Positions 26,972 to 35,764 of a stretch of DNA of 64,000 nucleotides are shown here, one piece after another; the first letter of the stretch is position 1, and each line of letters begins with the position of its first letter. A program made the translations under genes and the position numbers. The DNA is from Roseiarcus sp963824475. GTDB lineage: Bacteria; Pseudomonadota; Alphaproteobacteria; Rhizobiales; Beijerinckiaceae. The stretch covers positions 310,001-374,000 of the forward strand of contig CAWGPR010000005.1 of NCBI GenBank assembly GCA_963824475.1, in the 5' to 3' direction. Under the pieces are notes generated by a model that had not been told where the DNA came from, ran no database searches, and saw nothing but the letters and a program-made list of their open reading frames with translations.

Positions 26972-27748
26972 ATGGCGGATATTCGTGATCTCGTGCGTCT
27001 CGACGATCGCGTCGCGATCGTCACGGGAGGCGCGCGCGGGATCGGTCGCGAGACCGCCGAGACGCTGGCTGCCGCGGGAGCGCGCGTTGCGGTCGCCGAC
27101 CTCGACAAGACCGCCGCCGAGGCCGCGGCGGCGGCGATGAACGCGGCAGGGCTTCACGCTTTCGCGATCGCGGTCGACGTGGCCGACGAAGCGAGCGTCG
27201 AGGCGATGGTCCGGGCGACCCTCGAAAGCGAGGGGCGCGTCGACATTCTCATCAACAACGCGGGAATCGCGATCCGCCGCCCCGCGGTCGAACTCGCTCT
27301 GGCGGACTGGGACAAGGTGGTCGCGGTCAACATGACCGGCGCTTTCCTGTGCGCCCGCGCCGCCGCGCGGCCGATGATCGCCAATGGCGCGGGCGCGATC
27401 GTCAATGTCGCCTCGATCGTCGGCATGTCGGGCGGCGGCCTTTACCCCAACATCTCTTATCAAGCGACGAAGGGCGCGATCGTCAACATGACCCGCGCGC
27501 TCGCGGTGGAATGGGCGCCGCACGGGATTCGCGTGAACGCTGTCGCGCCGACTTACGTCCGCACCGACTTGACGGCGGGAATCCTGAAGGACCCCGAGCT
27601 CGTCGCGCGCATCGAGGCGATGACGCCGATGCGAAAGCTCGCCGAGCCTCGCGATATCGCGGCCGCGATCGCCTTTCTCGTCAGTCCGGCCGCGGCGATG
27701 ATCACCGGCCACGTGCTCGCGGTCGACGGCGGCTTCCTGGCGCAATAG
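26972..27748 (+). CDS. SDR-family NAD(P)-dependent oxidoreductase
   Basis: 258 residues. Classical short-chain dehydrogenase: cofactor motif TGGARGIG at residues 18-25, NNAG near 90, catalytic Ser in VNVASIVG, and YxxxK as SYQATKG near 160. VADLDK after strand 2 has an Asp, which favours NAD over NADP. First gene of the rightward unit that includes a sugar importer and otnI-K-C, so it probably oxidises the imported sugar acid at C2 or C3 (inference). Known tetronate operons use an unrelated beta-hydroxyacid dehydrogenase (LtnD-type) at this step. Confidence 0.88.
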   Translation: MADIRDLVRLDDRVAIVTGGARGIGRETAETLAAAGARVAVADLDKTAAEAAAAAMNAAGLHAFAIAVDVADEASVEAMVRATLESEGRVDILINNAGIAIRRPAVELALADWDKVVAVNMTGAFLCARAAARPMIANGAGAIVNVASIVGMSGGGLYPNISYQATKGAIVNMTRALAVEWAPHGIRVNAVAPTYVRTDLTAGILKDPELVARIEAMTPMRKLAEPRDIAAAIAFLVSPAAAMITGHVLAVDGGFLAQ

Positions 27749-27795
27749 CGCGAGACGTCCTTCGCCTTGACAAGCTTGCCATCACCATTACGATC

Positions 27796-27818
27796 GCTGG
27801 TCTGGTTACCGGACCAGC
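27796..27818. promoter_or_regulatory. Palindrome upstream of the GntR gene, probable autoregulatory operator
   Basis: GCTGGTC and GACCAGC arms surround TGGTTACCG, 33 bp before the GntR start. The TGGT...ACCA spacing resembles sites bound by FadR-subfamily GntR regulators. Confidence 0.6.
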
Positions 27819-27850
27819 AGCGCAGTTGTGCGGACCGGCGAGCGAAAGAA

Positions 27851-28618
27851 ATGGGATTGCGCACCGCGCCGAGGGAGGTCTTCGCACAGGCTCCGCATCT
27901 CAAGGCGGAGATCGGCCGCAGGACTGTACGGGAGCGGATCAGCGACAAGCTTGCGTCGCTGGTCGCGTCGGGCATCCTTCAGGTTGGCGACGAGCTTCCG
28001 AGCGAGCGGGAGCTGGCCTCGCTGCTCGACGTCAGCCGCGAGACGGTGCGCGGCGCCATCCAGACGCTGGCCGCGGTCGGCGTCGTCGCCGTCAGCCAGG
28101 GCGCGCGGACGCGGGTGGTCAGCCGCAACATCGACACGCTGAAGATCGGCGTCACCAGTCCGAGCGCAATCAACGCATACGATCTCGAATCCGTTCATAA
28201 AGCCCGCCTCCTGATTGAGCGGGCTGTCGCGGCCGAGGCTGCGTCGCGCATCGACGACGACACGCTCGCGCGCCTCAAACAGTCCCTGGCGATCCAGAAG
28301 CAGACCACGCGGGATCCGGTCCATTTCCTGATTTGCGACCGGGAGTTCCACATCACGATCTACCATAGCTCCGGCAACCCGTTGCTCGCGGACTTCGTGA
28401 CCGACCTTTACGCGTTCATGCTCGACCATAGGAAGGTCGCCGTCTCGCAGCCCGGCGCGATTGAAAAGAGCTACCTCGACCACGTCGCAATCTATGAGGC
28501 GCTGAGGGCGCACGATCCTGAGGCCGCCACTGAGGCTTTCGGCCGGCATATCGACCGGATCTACGCCACGACCGTCGACGTCCTCACGGACAAGCCGAAG
28601 GTGAAGAAGATCCGATGA
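27851..28618 (+). CDS. GntR-family (FadR subfamily) transcriptional regulator
   Basis: 255 residues from ATG 27851; an earlier in-frame start would run through the palindrome. N-terminal winged helix: GDELPSERELASLLDVSRETVRGAIQTLAAVG at residues about 45-75 is the GntR recognition region. The C-terminal all-helical FCD domain has the metal/ligand-binding acidic and His residues (DREFHITIYHSSGN, then DHVAIYEAL). It probably senses a sugar-acid intermediate and controls the adjacent import and catabolic genes. Confidence 0.92.
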   Translation: MGLRTAPREVFAQAPHLKAEIGRRTVRERISDKLASLVASGILQVGDELPSERELASLLDVSRETVRGAIQTLAAVGVVAVSQGARTRVVSRNIDTLKIGVTSPSAINAYDLESVHKARLLIERAVAAEAASRIDDDTLARLKQSLAIQKQTTRDPVHFLICDREFHITIYHSSGNPLLADFVTDLYAFMLDHRKVAVSQPGAIEKSYLDHVAIYEALRAHDPEAATEAFGRHIDRIYATTVDVLTDKPKVKKIR

Positions 28619-28689
28619 GCTCAACGAAGCGCCGAATGAGTGGGCGTGCGTCGTCAACGCCGGATGGTCCGGCAATCAGGGAGGAAGCC

Positions 28690-29676
28690 ATGAAGATCAA
28701 TCGTCGAACTGTCATTTCATCGATATCCACGGTCGCGGCCGTCGCAAGCCTCGGCCTTGGCGCGCCGGCGCGCGCGGCGGAGACGAATGAAATCGTCTAT
28801 CTGACCCCGGGCCTCGACTTGCCGTTCTGGCGCTATCTCTCGAAGGGCATCGAATCGGAAGCCAAGAAAGCGGGCTATTCGTATACGGCGCTTGATTCGC
28901 ACAACAGCGCCGAGACGCAGCTCAAGAACGCTCAGGACGTGATTGCGCGCGGCGTCGCCGGCATCGCGATTTCGCCGACCGACAGCTCGACGGCGCCGAG
29001 CGTTCTTGCGCTGGCGGCTCGCGCGAAAATCCCCGTCGTCGTCGCCGACATCGGCACCAATAGCGGCGAATATGTTTCCTTCATCATCTCTGACAATTAC
29101 CAGGGCGCGTTCGGCGTCGGCGAAGCGCTGGCCGCGGCCATGAAGGAAAAGGGCTGGCAGGACGGATCGGTTGGGCTCGTCACCATCTCGCAGGCGCGCA
29201 AGAACGGCCAGGCGCGCACTGCAGGTTTCCGTGACGCGATGAAGAAGGCCGGCATCACCAAGGAGGCCGGCCTGCAGCAGATGCAGTCCTACACGGCCGA
29301 TGAGACGTTCAAGTTCACCCAGGACATGCTCACCGCCAACCCGGACATGCGGGGCATGTTTATCCAGACCGACCAGCCCACCATCGGCGCGCTCCGCGCC
29401 ATCAAGGCGGCGCATCGCGACGGACAGATCCTCGTGGCGGCCTTCGACGGCATCCCGGAATTCGTCGATCTTCTCAAGAAGGGCGAGATCGTCGCCTCGG
29501 GCATGCAGCAGCCTTATCTCATGGGCGTGAAGTCCGGCGAGTCGCTGGTCACCGCGATCAAGGGCGGCAAGCCGGAGAAGCAAATCCTGGTGCCGATTGT
29601 CGTCGCCACCAGCAAGAACATCGATCAGATCCTGCCGACCATCAAGGAGACCGTGTTCGCCAACGAACTGCAGTGA
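28690..29676 (+). CDS. Sugar ABC transporter periplasmic binding protein (RbsB-like)
   Basis: 328 residues from ATG 28690. Leader peptide with an arginine-bearing start (MKINRRTVISSISTVAAVASLGLGAPARA). The peripla_BP_4 pattern is visible: GLDLPFWRYLSKGIESEA at the front, GVAGIAISPTDSST, the hinge region VVVADIGTNSG, and VAAFDGIPEF near the C-terminus. It delivers the ligand to the ATPase/permease pair encoded next. By context the ligand is a four-carbon sugar acid or related compound (inference). Confidence 0.92.
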   Translation: MKINRRTVISSISTVAAVASLGLGAPARAAETNEIVYLTPGLDLPFWRYLSKGIESEAKKAGYSYTALDSHNSAETQLKNAQDVIARGVAGIAISPTDSSTAPSVLALAARAKIPVVVADIGTNSGEYVSFIISDNYQGAFGVGEALAAAMKEKGWQDGSVGLVTISQARKNGQARTAGFRDAMKKAGITKEAGLQQMQSYTADETFKFTQDMLTANPDMRGMFIQTDQPTIGALRAIKAAHRDGQILVAAFDGIPEFVDLLKKGEIVASGMQQPYLMGVKSGESLVTAIKGGKPEKQILVPIVVATSKNIDQILPTIKETVFANELQ

Positions 29677-29731
29677 TGAGGCCGAGGGCCGGCGCCTGAA
29701 AACGCCGGCCCTCGCATCCCGAGCCCGAACG

Positions 29732-31615
29732 ATGACAGACCCAGCGACCCCGCTTCTGGAGGCGCGCGCGATTTCGAAGAGCTTCGCGCAGACGCGCGCG
29801 CTCGTCGATGCGCGTCTCAGTCTGCGTCCCGGCGTCACGCACGCCTTGCTCGGAGCGAACGGGGCGGGCAAGTCGACCCTGTCCCGGGTCATATCGGGCC
29901 ATGTGCGCCGCGATTCGGGCGAGATCATTTATCGCGGCCAGCCGCTCGACGTGCGCAGCCCGCGCGAGGCGCTCGACGCGGGCATCGCCATGGTCATGCA
30001 AGAGACGAGCCTGGCGCCGGACCTTTCCGTCCTCGAGAATATCTTCCTTCCGGATCTTGGCCGGCCCGGGTGGCTATCGCGGCCCGCCATGCGGCGGCGA
30101 GCCGGCGAGATCCTTACCGATCTCGGCCAGGAGCACGTGCTGCCGCTCGATGCGGAAGCCCGCGACCTTTCCGCGGCCCAGCGCCAGCTCGTCGAGATCG
30201 CCAAGGCGCTTGCGCTCAAAGCGAACCTCATCATTTTCGACGAGCCGACCGCCTCCTTGAGCCCGAGCGAAGTCGAGCGCCTGTTCGACGTGATCGCCAG
30301 ACTCGAGGCCGCGCAATGCGCGATCGTCTTCGTCTCGCACCGGCTCGAGGAAGTGTTTGCGATCTCCGAAGAGATTACGGTCATACGCGAGGGCCGAACT
30401 GTCGCGGCCTCCCAGCCGACCTCGAGTCTCAATCAGACCGAGCTCATTCGGCTTATGGTCGGCCGCGACATTGGGTCGATCTACGCGGCTTCCGCAGCCG
30501 CTCCGGAAGAGCGCGCGGAGCCTATTTTATCCGTGCGAGGCCTGCGCGCGCCGCCGCTCGTCCGCGACGTGTCGTTCGACCTTCATCGCGGCGAGATCCT
30601 GGGCCTTGGCGGCCTTGTTGGCGCGGGGCGGTCCGAGACGGTGGAGACGCTGTTCGGCTTGCGCCCGCGCGCCGGCGGGGAGGTTAAGTTCGAGGGCCGG
30701 CCGTTCGCGCCGCGCGCGCCGGCTGAGGCAATCCGCGCGGGGATTGGATTTGTCGCCGAGGATCGCAGGCGCCAATCGATCGTGCCGGACCTGTCGGTGC
30801 GGGAGAATCTGCTGCTCGGCCATCTCGGCGCCCATCGCGGCTTCGGCCTCGGCTATGGCAGGCTCGACCGCAGGATTGCCGAGCTCATGCGCCGTCTCGA
30901 GCTGCCGTCCGAGCGGCTCGGCGATCCGAACCTGCTCAACTTTTCGGGGGGCATGCAACAGAAGATCATCATCGCGCGCTGGCTCCTGCTGGACCCGAAA
31001 GTGCTGATCCTCGACGAGCCGACCAAGGGCGTCGATATCGGCACCCGCGCTTCGATCTACGCGATCCTGCGCGACATCGCCGCGAAGGGCACGGCGATTC
31101 TCATCGTTTCGTCCGAGTTCGAGGAGCTGCTTGGCCTAACCGATCGGGTCATCGTGATCAGCGATGGCGTCTCGATCGCCGATATGCCGAGCGCCTATCT
31201 CGACGAGGAGAAACTGACGCTCATGGCCGCGCCGCGCACCTCAATGGAGCGCAATCGGCGCCTTTTGCAGGAGCTCGCCGACCAGTGCGACGGCGCGGCG
31301 TTCTGGGCAATCCTCGACGAGGAGCGAGTCTTCTGCCTCAACGCCGCGACCGCGAATACGAGCGCCGATCCGTCGCTGCGCGCGGGGGCCGCGCCGCGGT
31401 TCGAGGAGACGCCGATCGGGACTGCGCTGAAAACGCGCGCGCCCGATTTCGTGCTCGATCCGGCGAGCGGGCTCAAGAGCCTGGTGGTCGACGTGCGCAG
31501 TCATCGCGGCCATGAGCTCGGATCGATCGGCGTAGTCATCCGGCCGGATGCTTCGCCGCCGCCCGCCGAGCCGATGCGCTTGGCGATCCAGGAACGCTTC
31601 AGGGCGACGCTATGA
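29732..31615 (+). CDS. Sugar ABC transporter ATPase (RbsA-like, two cassettes) with C-terminal extension
   Basis: 627 residues from ATG 29732. Two fused nucleotide-binding domains. The first has Walker A GANGAGKST, a diverged signature (DLSAAQRQLVEIAKAL) and Walker B LIIFDEPTASL. The second has the usual degenerate P-loop (GLVGAGRSETVETLFG), the signature FSGGMQQKIIIARWL and LILDEPTKGVD. Typical RbsA-like proteins are about 500 residues. Here about 115 residues follow (from about SMERNRRLLQEL), mixed alpha/beta, ending in an LGSIGVVIRP-type strand; I could not assign this part to a family. The stop overlaps the permease start as ATGA. Confidence 0.92.
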   Translation: MTDPATPLLEARAISKSFAQTRALVDARLSLRPGVTHALLGANGAGKSTLSRVISGHVRRDSGEIIYRGQPLDVRSPREALDAGIAMVMQETSLAPDLSVLENIFLPDLGRPGWLSRPAMRRRAGEILTDLGQEHVLPLDAEARDLSAAQRQLVEIAKALALKANLIIFDEPTASLSPSEVERLFDVIARLEAAQCAIVFVSHRLEEVFAISEEITVIREGRTVAASQPTSSLNQTELIRLMVGRDIGSIYAASAAAPEERAEPILSVRGLRAPPLVRDVSFDLHRGEILGLGGLVGAGRSETVETLFGLRPRAGGEVKFEGRPFAPRAPAEAIRAGIGFVAEDRRRQSIVPDLSVRENLLLGHLGAHRGFGLGYGRLDRRIAELMRRLELPSERLGDPNLLNFSGGMQQKIIIARWLLLDPKVLILDEPTKGVDIGTRASIYAILRDIAAKGTAILIVSSEFEELLGLTDRVIVISDGVSIADMPSAYLDEEKLTLMAAPRTSMERNRRLLQELADQCDGAAFWAILDEERVFCLNAATANTSADPSLRAGAAPRFEETPIGTALKTRAPDFVLDPASGLKSLVVDVRSHRGHELGSIGVVIRPDASPPPAEPMRLAIQERFRATL

Positions 31616-32629
31616 ACGGGGACGCCCGAGCGCCGATGAGCGCCATCGCTCCGAAAACCGCTTCAGACGCCGGGCGCGCGCCGCCGCGGCGCTTCAGCCT
31701 CCGTTCGGCGCCGCTCGAATTGCGCATGCTTGCGCTGGCGATCGTCATCGCGGTCGCGCTGTCGCTGCTCTCGCCGCATTTCCTCAAGACCAACAATCTG
31801 CTCAACCTGCTCGACCAGTCGGTCGTGACCGGCATCGTGTCGATCGGCATGACCTTCGTCATCCTGACCGGCGGCATCGATCTCTCAGTCGGCTCGCTGG
31901 TCGGCCTCACGGGCGTCATCCTCGGCCTTTCGCTGCACCAGTTCCCAATTCCAATCGCGATTGCGCTCGCGGTGCTTTCGGGGGCAGGAATTGGCCTCCT
32001 TTCAGGGCTGCTGATCGCCTATTTCGACCTCGCCGCGTTCGTGATCACGCTTGGCGTCATGGCGATCGGCAGGAGTTCTCGCCTACATCTTCTCGGGCCA
32101 GACCTCGATCAGCGACATCCCTCCCCAACTCAACGACCTTGTCTACACGACCGTGCTCGGCGTGCAGACGAACGTCTGGACGCTGCTCGTGCTCTATGCG
32201 CTCGCCTGGGGCTACCTGACCTTCACCAAGGGCGGGCGCACGATCTATGCGGTCGGCTCCAACCGCGAGGCGGCCCGCACGGCCGGCCTCGACGTGCTGT
32301 TCTATAGCGTGCTGCCCTATGTGGTGTCAGGCGCGCTCTCGGCCGTCGCCGCGACGCTGATGTCGTCCCAGATCCTGTCGATCGACCCGCTCGCCGGCAC
32401 CGGGCTGGAACTGGACGCCATCGCCGCGGTGGTGATCGGCGGGGCCAGCCTCTATGGCGGCCGCGGCACGATCATCGGCACGCTGATCGGCGTGTTCATC
32501 ATGGTGATGATCCGCAACGGCCTCAACCTGCTCGGCGTGTCGCCGTTCTGGCAGGGATCGGCGATCGGCGCCATCATCATCGCCGCGGTTCTGGCGGAAC
32601 GCCTCTTGAGCCCGCGCACGCGCCGCTAG
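31612..32629 (+). pseudogene. Sugar ABC transporter permease (RbsC-like), one frameshift
   Basis: Inner-membrane permease of the carbohydrate CUT2 class. The first part carries NNLLNLLDQSVVTGIVSIGMT and the family's GGIDLSVGSLVGL. The frame breaks at 32073-32078 (GAGTTC) and resumes with LAYIFSGQTSISDIP. The second part has YAVGSNREAARTAGLDV, GTGLELDAIAAVVIGGASLYGGRGT and a final helix. Removing one T gives about 338 residues, normal length. Because every neighbour in the operon looks intact and the lesion is the recurrent GAGTC-to-GAGTTC change, I think the gene is functional in the cell. Confidence 0.9.
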
Positions 32630-32658
32630 CGCAAATTGTATTTGGGGCGAACCGTGAT

Positions 32659-32750
32659 CGTCATTGCGAGCGAAGCGAAGCAATCCAGGGGTCGTCAAGC
32701 GCCCCGCATCCCCTGGATCGCCGCGTCGCTTCGCTCCTCGCGATGACGAT
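32659..32750. repeat. Long dispersed palindrome between permease and otnI
   Basis: Left arm TCGTCATTGCGAGCGAAGCG..., right arm ending CGCTTCGCTCCTCGCGATGACGA, with CCAGGGG/CCCCTGG nearer the centre. The arms are near reverse complements over about 33 bases. This is the common rhizobial-type intergenic repeat. It interrupts the operon and may act as a processing or attenuation site. Confidence 0.8.
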
Positions 32751-32794
32751 TTCGTTCTAACGCCGCGCGCTTTAGCCTTACCGGAGCAAAGCCA

Positions 32795-33571
32795 GTGCCC
32801 AAATTCGCCGCCAACCTCTCGATGATGTTCACCGAGCACGCCTTCCTCGACCGCTTCGATGCGGCGGCGGAAGCGGGCTTCGCGGCGGTCGAGTTTCTTT
32901 TTCCCTACGATCATCCGTCCGAGGCGATCGCCGAACGGCTTAAGCGCAATCAACTCACGCAAGCTCTGTTCAACCTGCCGCCCGGTCGCTGGGAGGACGG
33001 CGAACGCGGGCTGGCGGCGCTGCCGGACCGGTTCGAGGAGTTCAAGTCCGGCGTCGCCCGCGTGCTCGACTATGTCGCGGCGACCGGCGTCAAGCGGGTT
33101 CACATGATGGCCGGCAACGCCGCGCGCAGCGATCCGAAGGCGGAATTGAGCTACCGCCGCGCGATCGAATACGCGGCGCCGGTCTTTGCCGAACGCGGCG
33201 TCGACCTCCTTCTCGAGCCAATCAACGCGCGCAACATGCCGGGCTACTTCCTCAACGATTTCCCCTATACGCGCGATCTGATCGCGAGCCTCGGCCTGCC
33301 CAATCTCAAGCTTCAGTTCGACGTCTACCATCGGCAGATCATGCACGGCGACGTCACCATGGCGTTCCGGGCGCTCCAGCCGATCGTCGGCCATATTCAG
33401 GTCGCTTCTGTCCCCTCGCGCTGCGAGCCCGACGGCGAAGAGCTGAACTTCCCCTTCCTGTTCGCCGAGTTCGACCGGCTCGGCTATGACGGCTATATCG
33501 GCTGCGAATACAATCCGCGCGCCGGCACGGTTGAGGGACTGAAATGGTTTGAGCCCTACAGGAGAGCGTGA
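32795..33571 (+). CDS. otnI: 2-oxo-tetronate isomerase (hydroxypyruvate isomerase family)
   Basis: 258 residues from GTG 32795. TIM-barrel isomerase of the Hyi/OtnI family: FAANLSMMFTE at the N-terminus, AAVEFLFPYDHP, LLEPINARNMPGYFL with the metal-binding Glu, LQFDVYHRQIMHGD, and the closing GCEYNPRAGTVEGL with the second Glu. The family interconverts 2-oxo- and 3-oxo-tetronate (or hydroxypyruvate and tartronate semialdehyde). The otnK and otnC neighbours support the tetronate role. Confidence 0.88.
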   Translation: MPKFAANLSMMFTEHAFLDRFDAAAEAGFAAVEFLFPYDHPSEAIAERLKRNQLTQALFNLPPGRWEDGERGLAALPDRFEEFKSGVARVLDYVAATGVKRVHMMAGNAARSDPKAELSYRRAIEYAAPVFAERGVDLLLEPINARNMPGYFLNDFPYTRDLIASLGLPNLKLQFDVYHRQIMHGDVTMAFRALQPIVGHIQVASVPSRCEPDGEELNFPFLFAEFDRLGYDGYIGCEYNPRAGTVEGLKWFEPYRRA

Positions 33572-33572
33572 C

Positions 33573-34838
33573 GTGCCGCTGCTTCTCGGCGCCGTCGCCG
33601 ATGACTATACCGGCGCGTCCGACCTTGCGAACACGCTTCATCGTAACGGCCTCTCGACCATACAGACGATCGGCGTCCCCTCCCCTGGCTTCGACGCCGG
33701 CGACGTCGAGGCGATCGTCGTCGCCTTGAAGATCCGCTCGGTCGAGGCGCCGCGCGCCGTCGCGCTGGCGACCGCTGCTCATGACTGGCTCGCCTCCCGC
33801 GGGGCGCGCCACGTCATCTATAAGATCTGCTCGACTTTCGACTCGACCGACGCCGGCAACATCGGGCCGGTCGGCGAGGCGTTCCGCGCCCGCGCCAACG
33901 CTGGCTGCATTCTGGTGACGCCCGCCTTTCCGGAGACGGGACGCACCGTCTATCTCGGGCATCTGTTCGTCGGCTTAATCCCGCTCAACGAGAGCCCGCT
34001 CAAGGACCATCCCCTGAACCCGATGCGCGATTCCAATCTCGTGCGCGTGCTTGAGCGCCAGTCCAAAGCCGCGGTCGGTCTCGTCGCCCTGCCGACCGTC
34101 GCCGAGGGCGGCGCGGCGATCACGCGTCGACTTGCCGAGCTCGAACAGCAAGGCTGCGGCGCGGCGATCGTGGATGCGGTGTTCGAGCGCGATCTCGAGT
34201 CGATCGGCGAAGCGGCGGCGAAAGGCCCGGTCTCGGTCGGCGCCTCCGGTCTCGGCCTGGGTCTGGCCCGCGCCCTCGCTCGCGGGCGGGGCGCCGAGGC
34301 AAGCGCGGCCTTGGATCGCGTCGGCGGGCTCGCCGCCATTCTGGCCGGCTCGTGCTCGCGCGCGACGCTCGACCAGATCGCCGCGGCGGAAGGCGCCATC
34401 CCGACGCTCAGGCTTTCGCCGCAAAGGCTGATCGAGGACAAAAGCGAGGCCAAGCAGGCCCTCGCCTGGGCGAAGGAGCGCCTCGCCGCCGGGCCGGTGC
34501 TCATCGCCTCCAGCGCCGAGCCGGACGACGTCGCCGCGCTACAGGCGCGCTTTGGCCGCGAGGCCTCGGGCCAGGCGATCGAAGCGGCGCTGGCCACAAT
34601 CGCCGCCGGTCTCGTCGAGATCGGCGTGCGGCGCCTCATCGTCGCGGGCGGGGAGACGTCCGGGGCTGCCGTCGACCGCCTCGGCGTCACCGCCTTCCGG
34701 CTGGGCCCTGAGATCGCGCCCGGCGTGCCCCTCATGCGCACGATCGGGCGTGACGGCGGGGAGATGCAGATGGCGCTGAAATCCGGCAATTTCGGGGGTA
34801 AGGATTTCTTCGCCCGCGCGCTCGCCATGACCCAATAA
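33573..34838 (+). CDS. otnK: 3-oxo-tetronate kinase
   Basis: 421 residues from GTG 33573, one base after the otnI stop. Four-carbon acid sugar kinase family (formerly DUF1537). N-terminal domain: GAVADDYTGASDLANTL, KICSTFDSTDAGNIGPV, and VTPAFPETGRTVYLGHLFV. C-terminal nucleotide-binding domain: ILAGSCSRATLDQI, IVAGGETSGAAV, LKSGNFGG. It phosphorylates 3-oxo-tetronate at O4 with ATP. Stereochemistry of the substrate cannot be read from sequence. Confidence 0.92.
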   Translation: MPLLLGAVADDYTGASDLANTLHRNGLSTIQTIGVPSPGFDAGDVEAIVVALKIRSVEAPRAVALATAAHDWLASRGARHVIYKICSTFDSTDAGNIGPVGEAFRARANAGCILVTPAFPETGRTVYLGHLFVGLIPLNESPLKDHPLNPMRDSNLVRVLERQSKAAVGLVALPTVAEGGAAITRRLAELEQQGCGAAIVDAVFERDLESIGEAAAKGPVSVGASGLGLGLARALARGRGAEASAALDRVGGLAAILAGSCSRATLDQIAAAEGAIPTLRLSPQRLIEDKSEAKQALAWAKERLAAGPVLIASSAEPDDVAALQARFGREASGQAIEAALATIAAGLVEIGVRRLIVAGGETSGAAVDRLGVTAFRLGPEIAPGVPLMRTIGRDGGEMQMALKSGNFGGKDFFARALAMTQ

Positions 34839-34848
34839 GGACTCCGCC

Positions 34849-35490
34849 ATGAGCGAGGAGATTCGGGCGCGGGAGGCGATCTGCGAGGTGGGCTTATCGC
34901 TCTTCTCGCGCGCTCTCACCTTCGGCTCGACCGGCAATATCAGCGTCCGGCTCCCCGACGGCGGCTGGCTGATGACGCCGACCAACGCCTCGCTCGGCAA
35001 GCTCGACCCGGCGACGCTGTCGAAGTTCGACGCCGAGGGCCGGCTCGTTTCAGGGGACAAGCCGACCAAGGAAGCCTTCCTCCACTTCTGCATGTATGGC
35101 CAGCGCGCCGACGCGCGAGCTGTCGTGCATTTGCATTCGACCCATTCGGTCGCCGTCAGCCTGCTCGCCGACATCGACCCGAAGGACGCGTTGCCGCCGC
35201 TCACCGCCTATTTCGTGATGCGGGTCGGACGGCTGCCGCTTGCGCCCTATTTTCCGCCCGGCGACGAGACGCTGGCGAGAGCGGTCGAGGCGTTGGCCGG
35301 CGAGCACCATGCGGTGCTGCTCGCCAATCACGGGCCGGTCGTCGCCGGCACTTCGCTCGAGAACGCGCAATATGCGACCGAGGAGCTCGAGGAGACGGCG
35401 AAGCTGTTCCTGATGCTGCGCGGCGAGACAATCAGGCCGCTCACTCCAGCCCAGGTCGAGGACCTGCGAGCCCGGTACAATCTGCGGTAG
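34849..35490 (+). CDS. otnC: 3-oxo-tetronate 4-phosphate decarboxylase (class II aldolase fold)
   Basis: 213 residues. Class II aldolase/adducin fold: TFGSTGNISVRLPDGGWLMTP with the phosphate-binding TGN, the catalytic acidic KEAFLHF, the metal-binding pair HLHSTHS, and the third His in LANHGPVVAG. In the Otn pathway it decarboxylates the kinase product to dihydroxyacetone phosphate, which enters central metabolism. Last gene of the operon. Confidence 0.9.
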   Translation: MSEEIRAREAICEVGLSLFSRALTFGSTGNISVRLPDGGWLMTPTNASLGKLDPATLSKFDAEGRLVSGDKPTKEAFLHFCMYGQRADARAVVHLHSTHSVAVSLLADIDPKDALPPLTAYFVMRVGRLPLAPYFPPGDETLARAVEALAGEHHAVLLANHGPVVAGTSLENAQYATEELEETAKLFLMLRGETIRPLTPAQVEDLRARYNLR

Positions 35491-35764
35491 GGCGTCCATC
35501 GCGTCAGGCGCCGCAACCGCTTTGGGCGGGAAGCGGACCTACAGGGGTAGCCTCAGGAAGGACCGCAGTCCGTGCCAAAGCCGCCATTTCGTTGTGCGAA
35601 ATAGCCTTCACCGCCCATTGCGGACCTCGGGAACGTCCGCTCAGAGGACGCTGCCGGAGATAGAGTTGCCGTCCAACCAAAACTCCAGATAAACTTCGTT
35701 TCTGACTTATTCGATCAAGACCCCGGAATTTCTTTGCCGTGGGAACAGTGAAGGCTGCGTTCTT
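35491..35764. other. Intergenic region before the ATPase-nuclease gene
   Basis: No supportable gene. A leftward open frame of about 99 codons crosses it but shows no recognisable motif and no good start context. It marks the left border of the restriction-like cassette, where base composition drops. No tRNA or clear attachment site was seen. Confidence 0.4.

Noticed and set aside
31108..31130. GAGTTC in the sugar-importer ATPase as another artefact site
   Set aside because: Here the codons read SSEFEEL, which is the expected family sequence; the frame is intact, so this GAGTTC is genuine.
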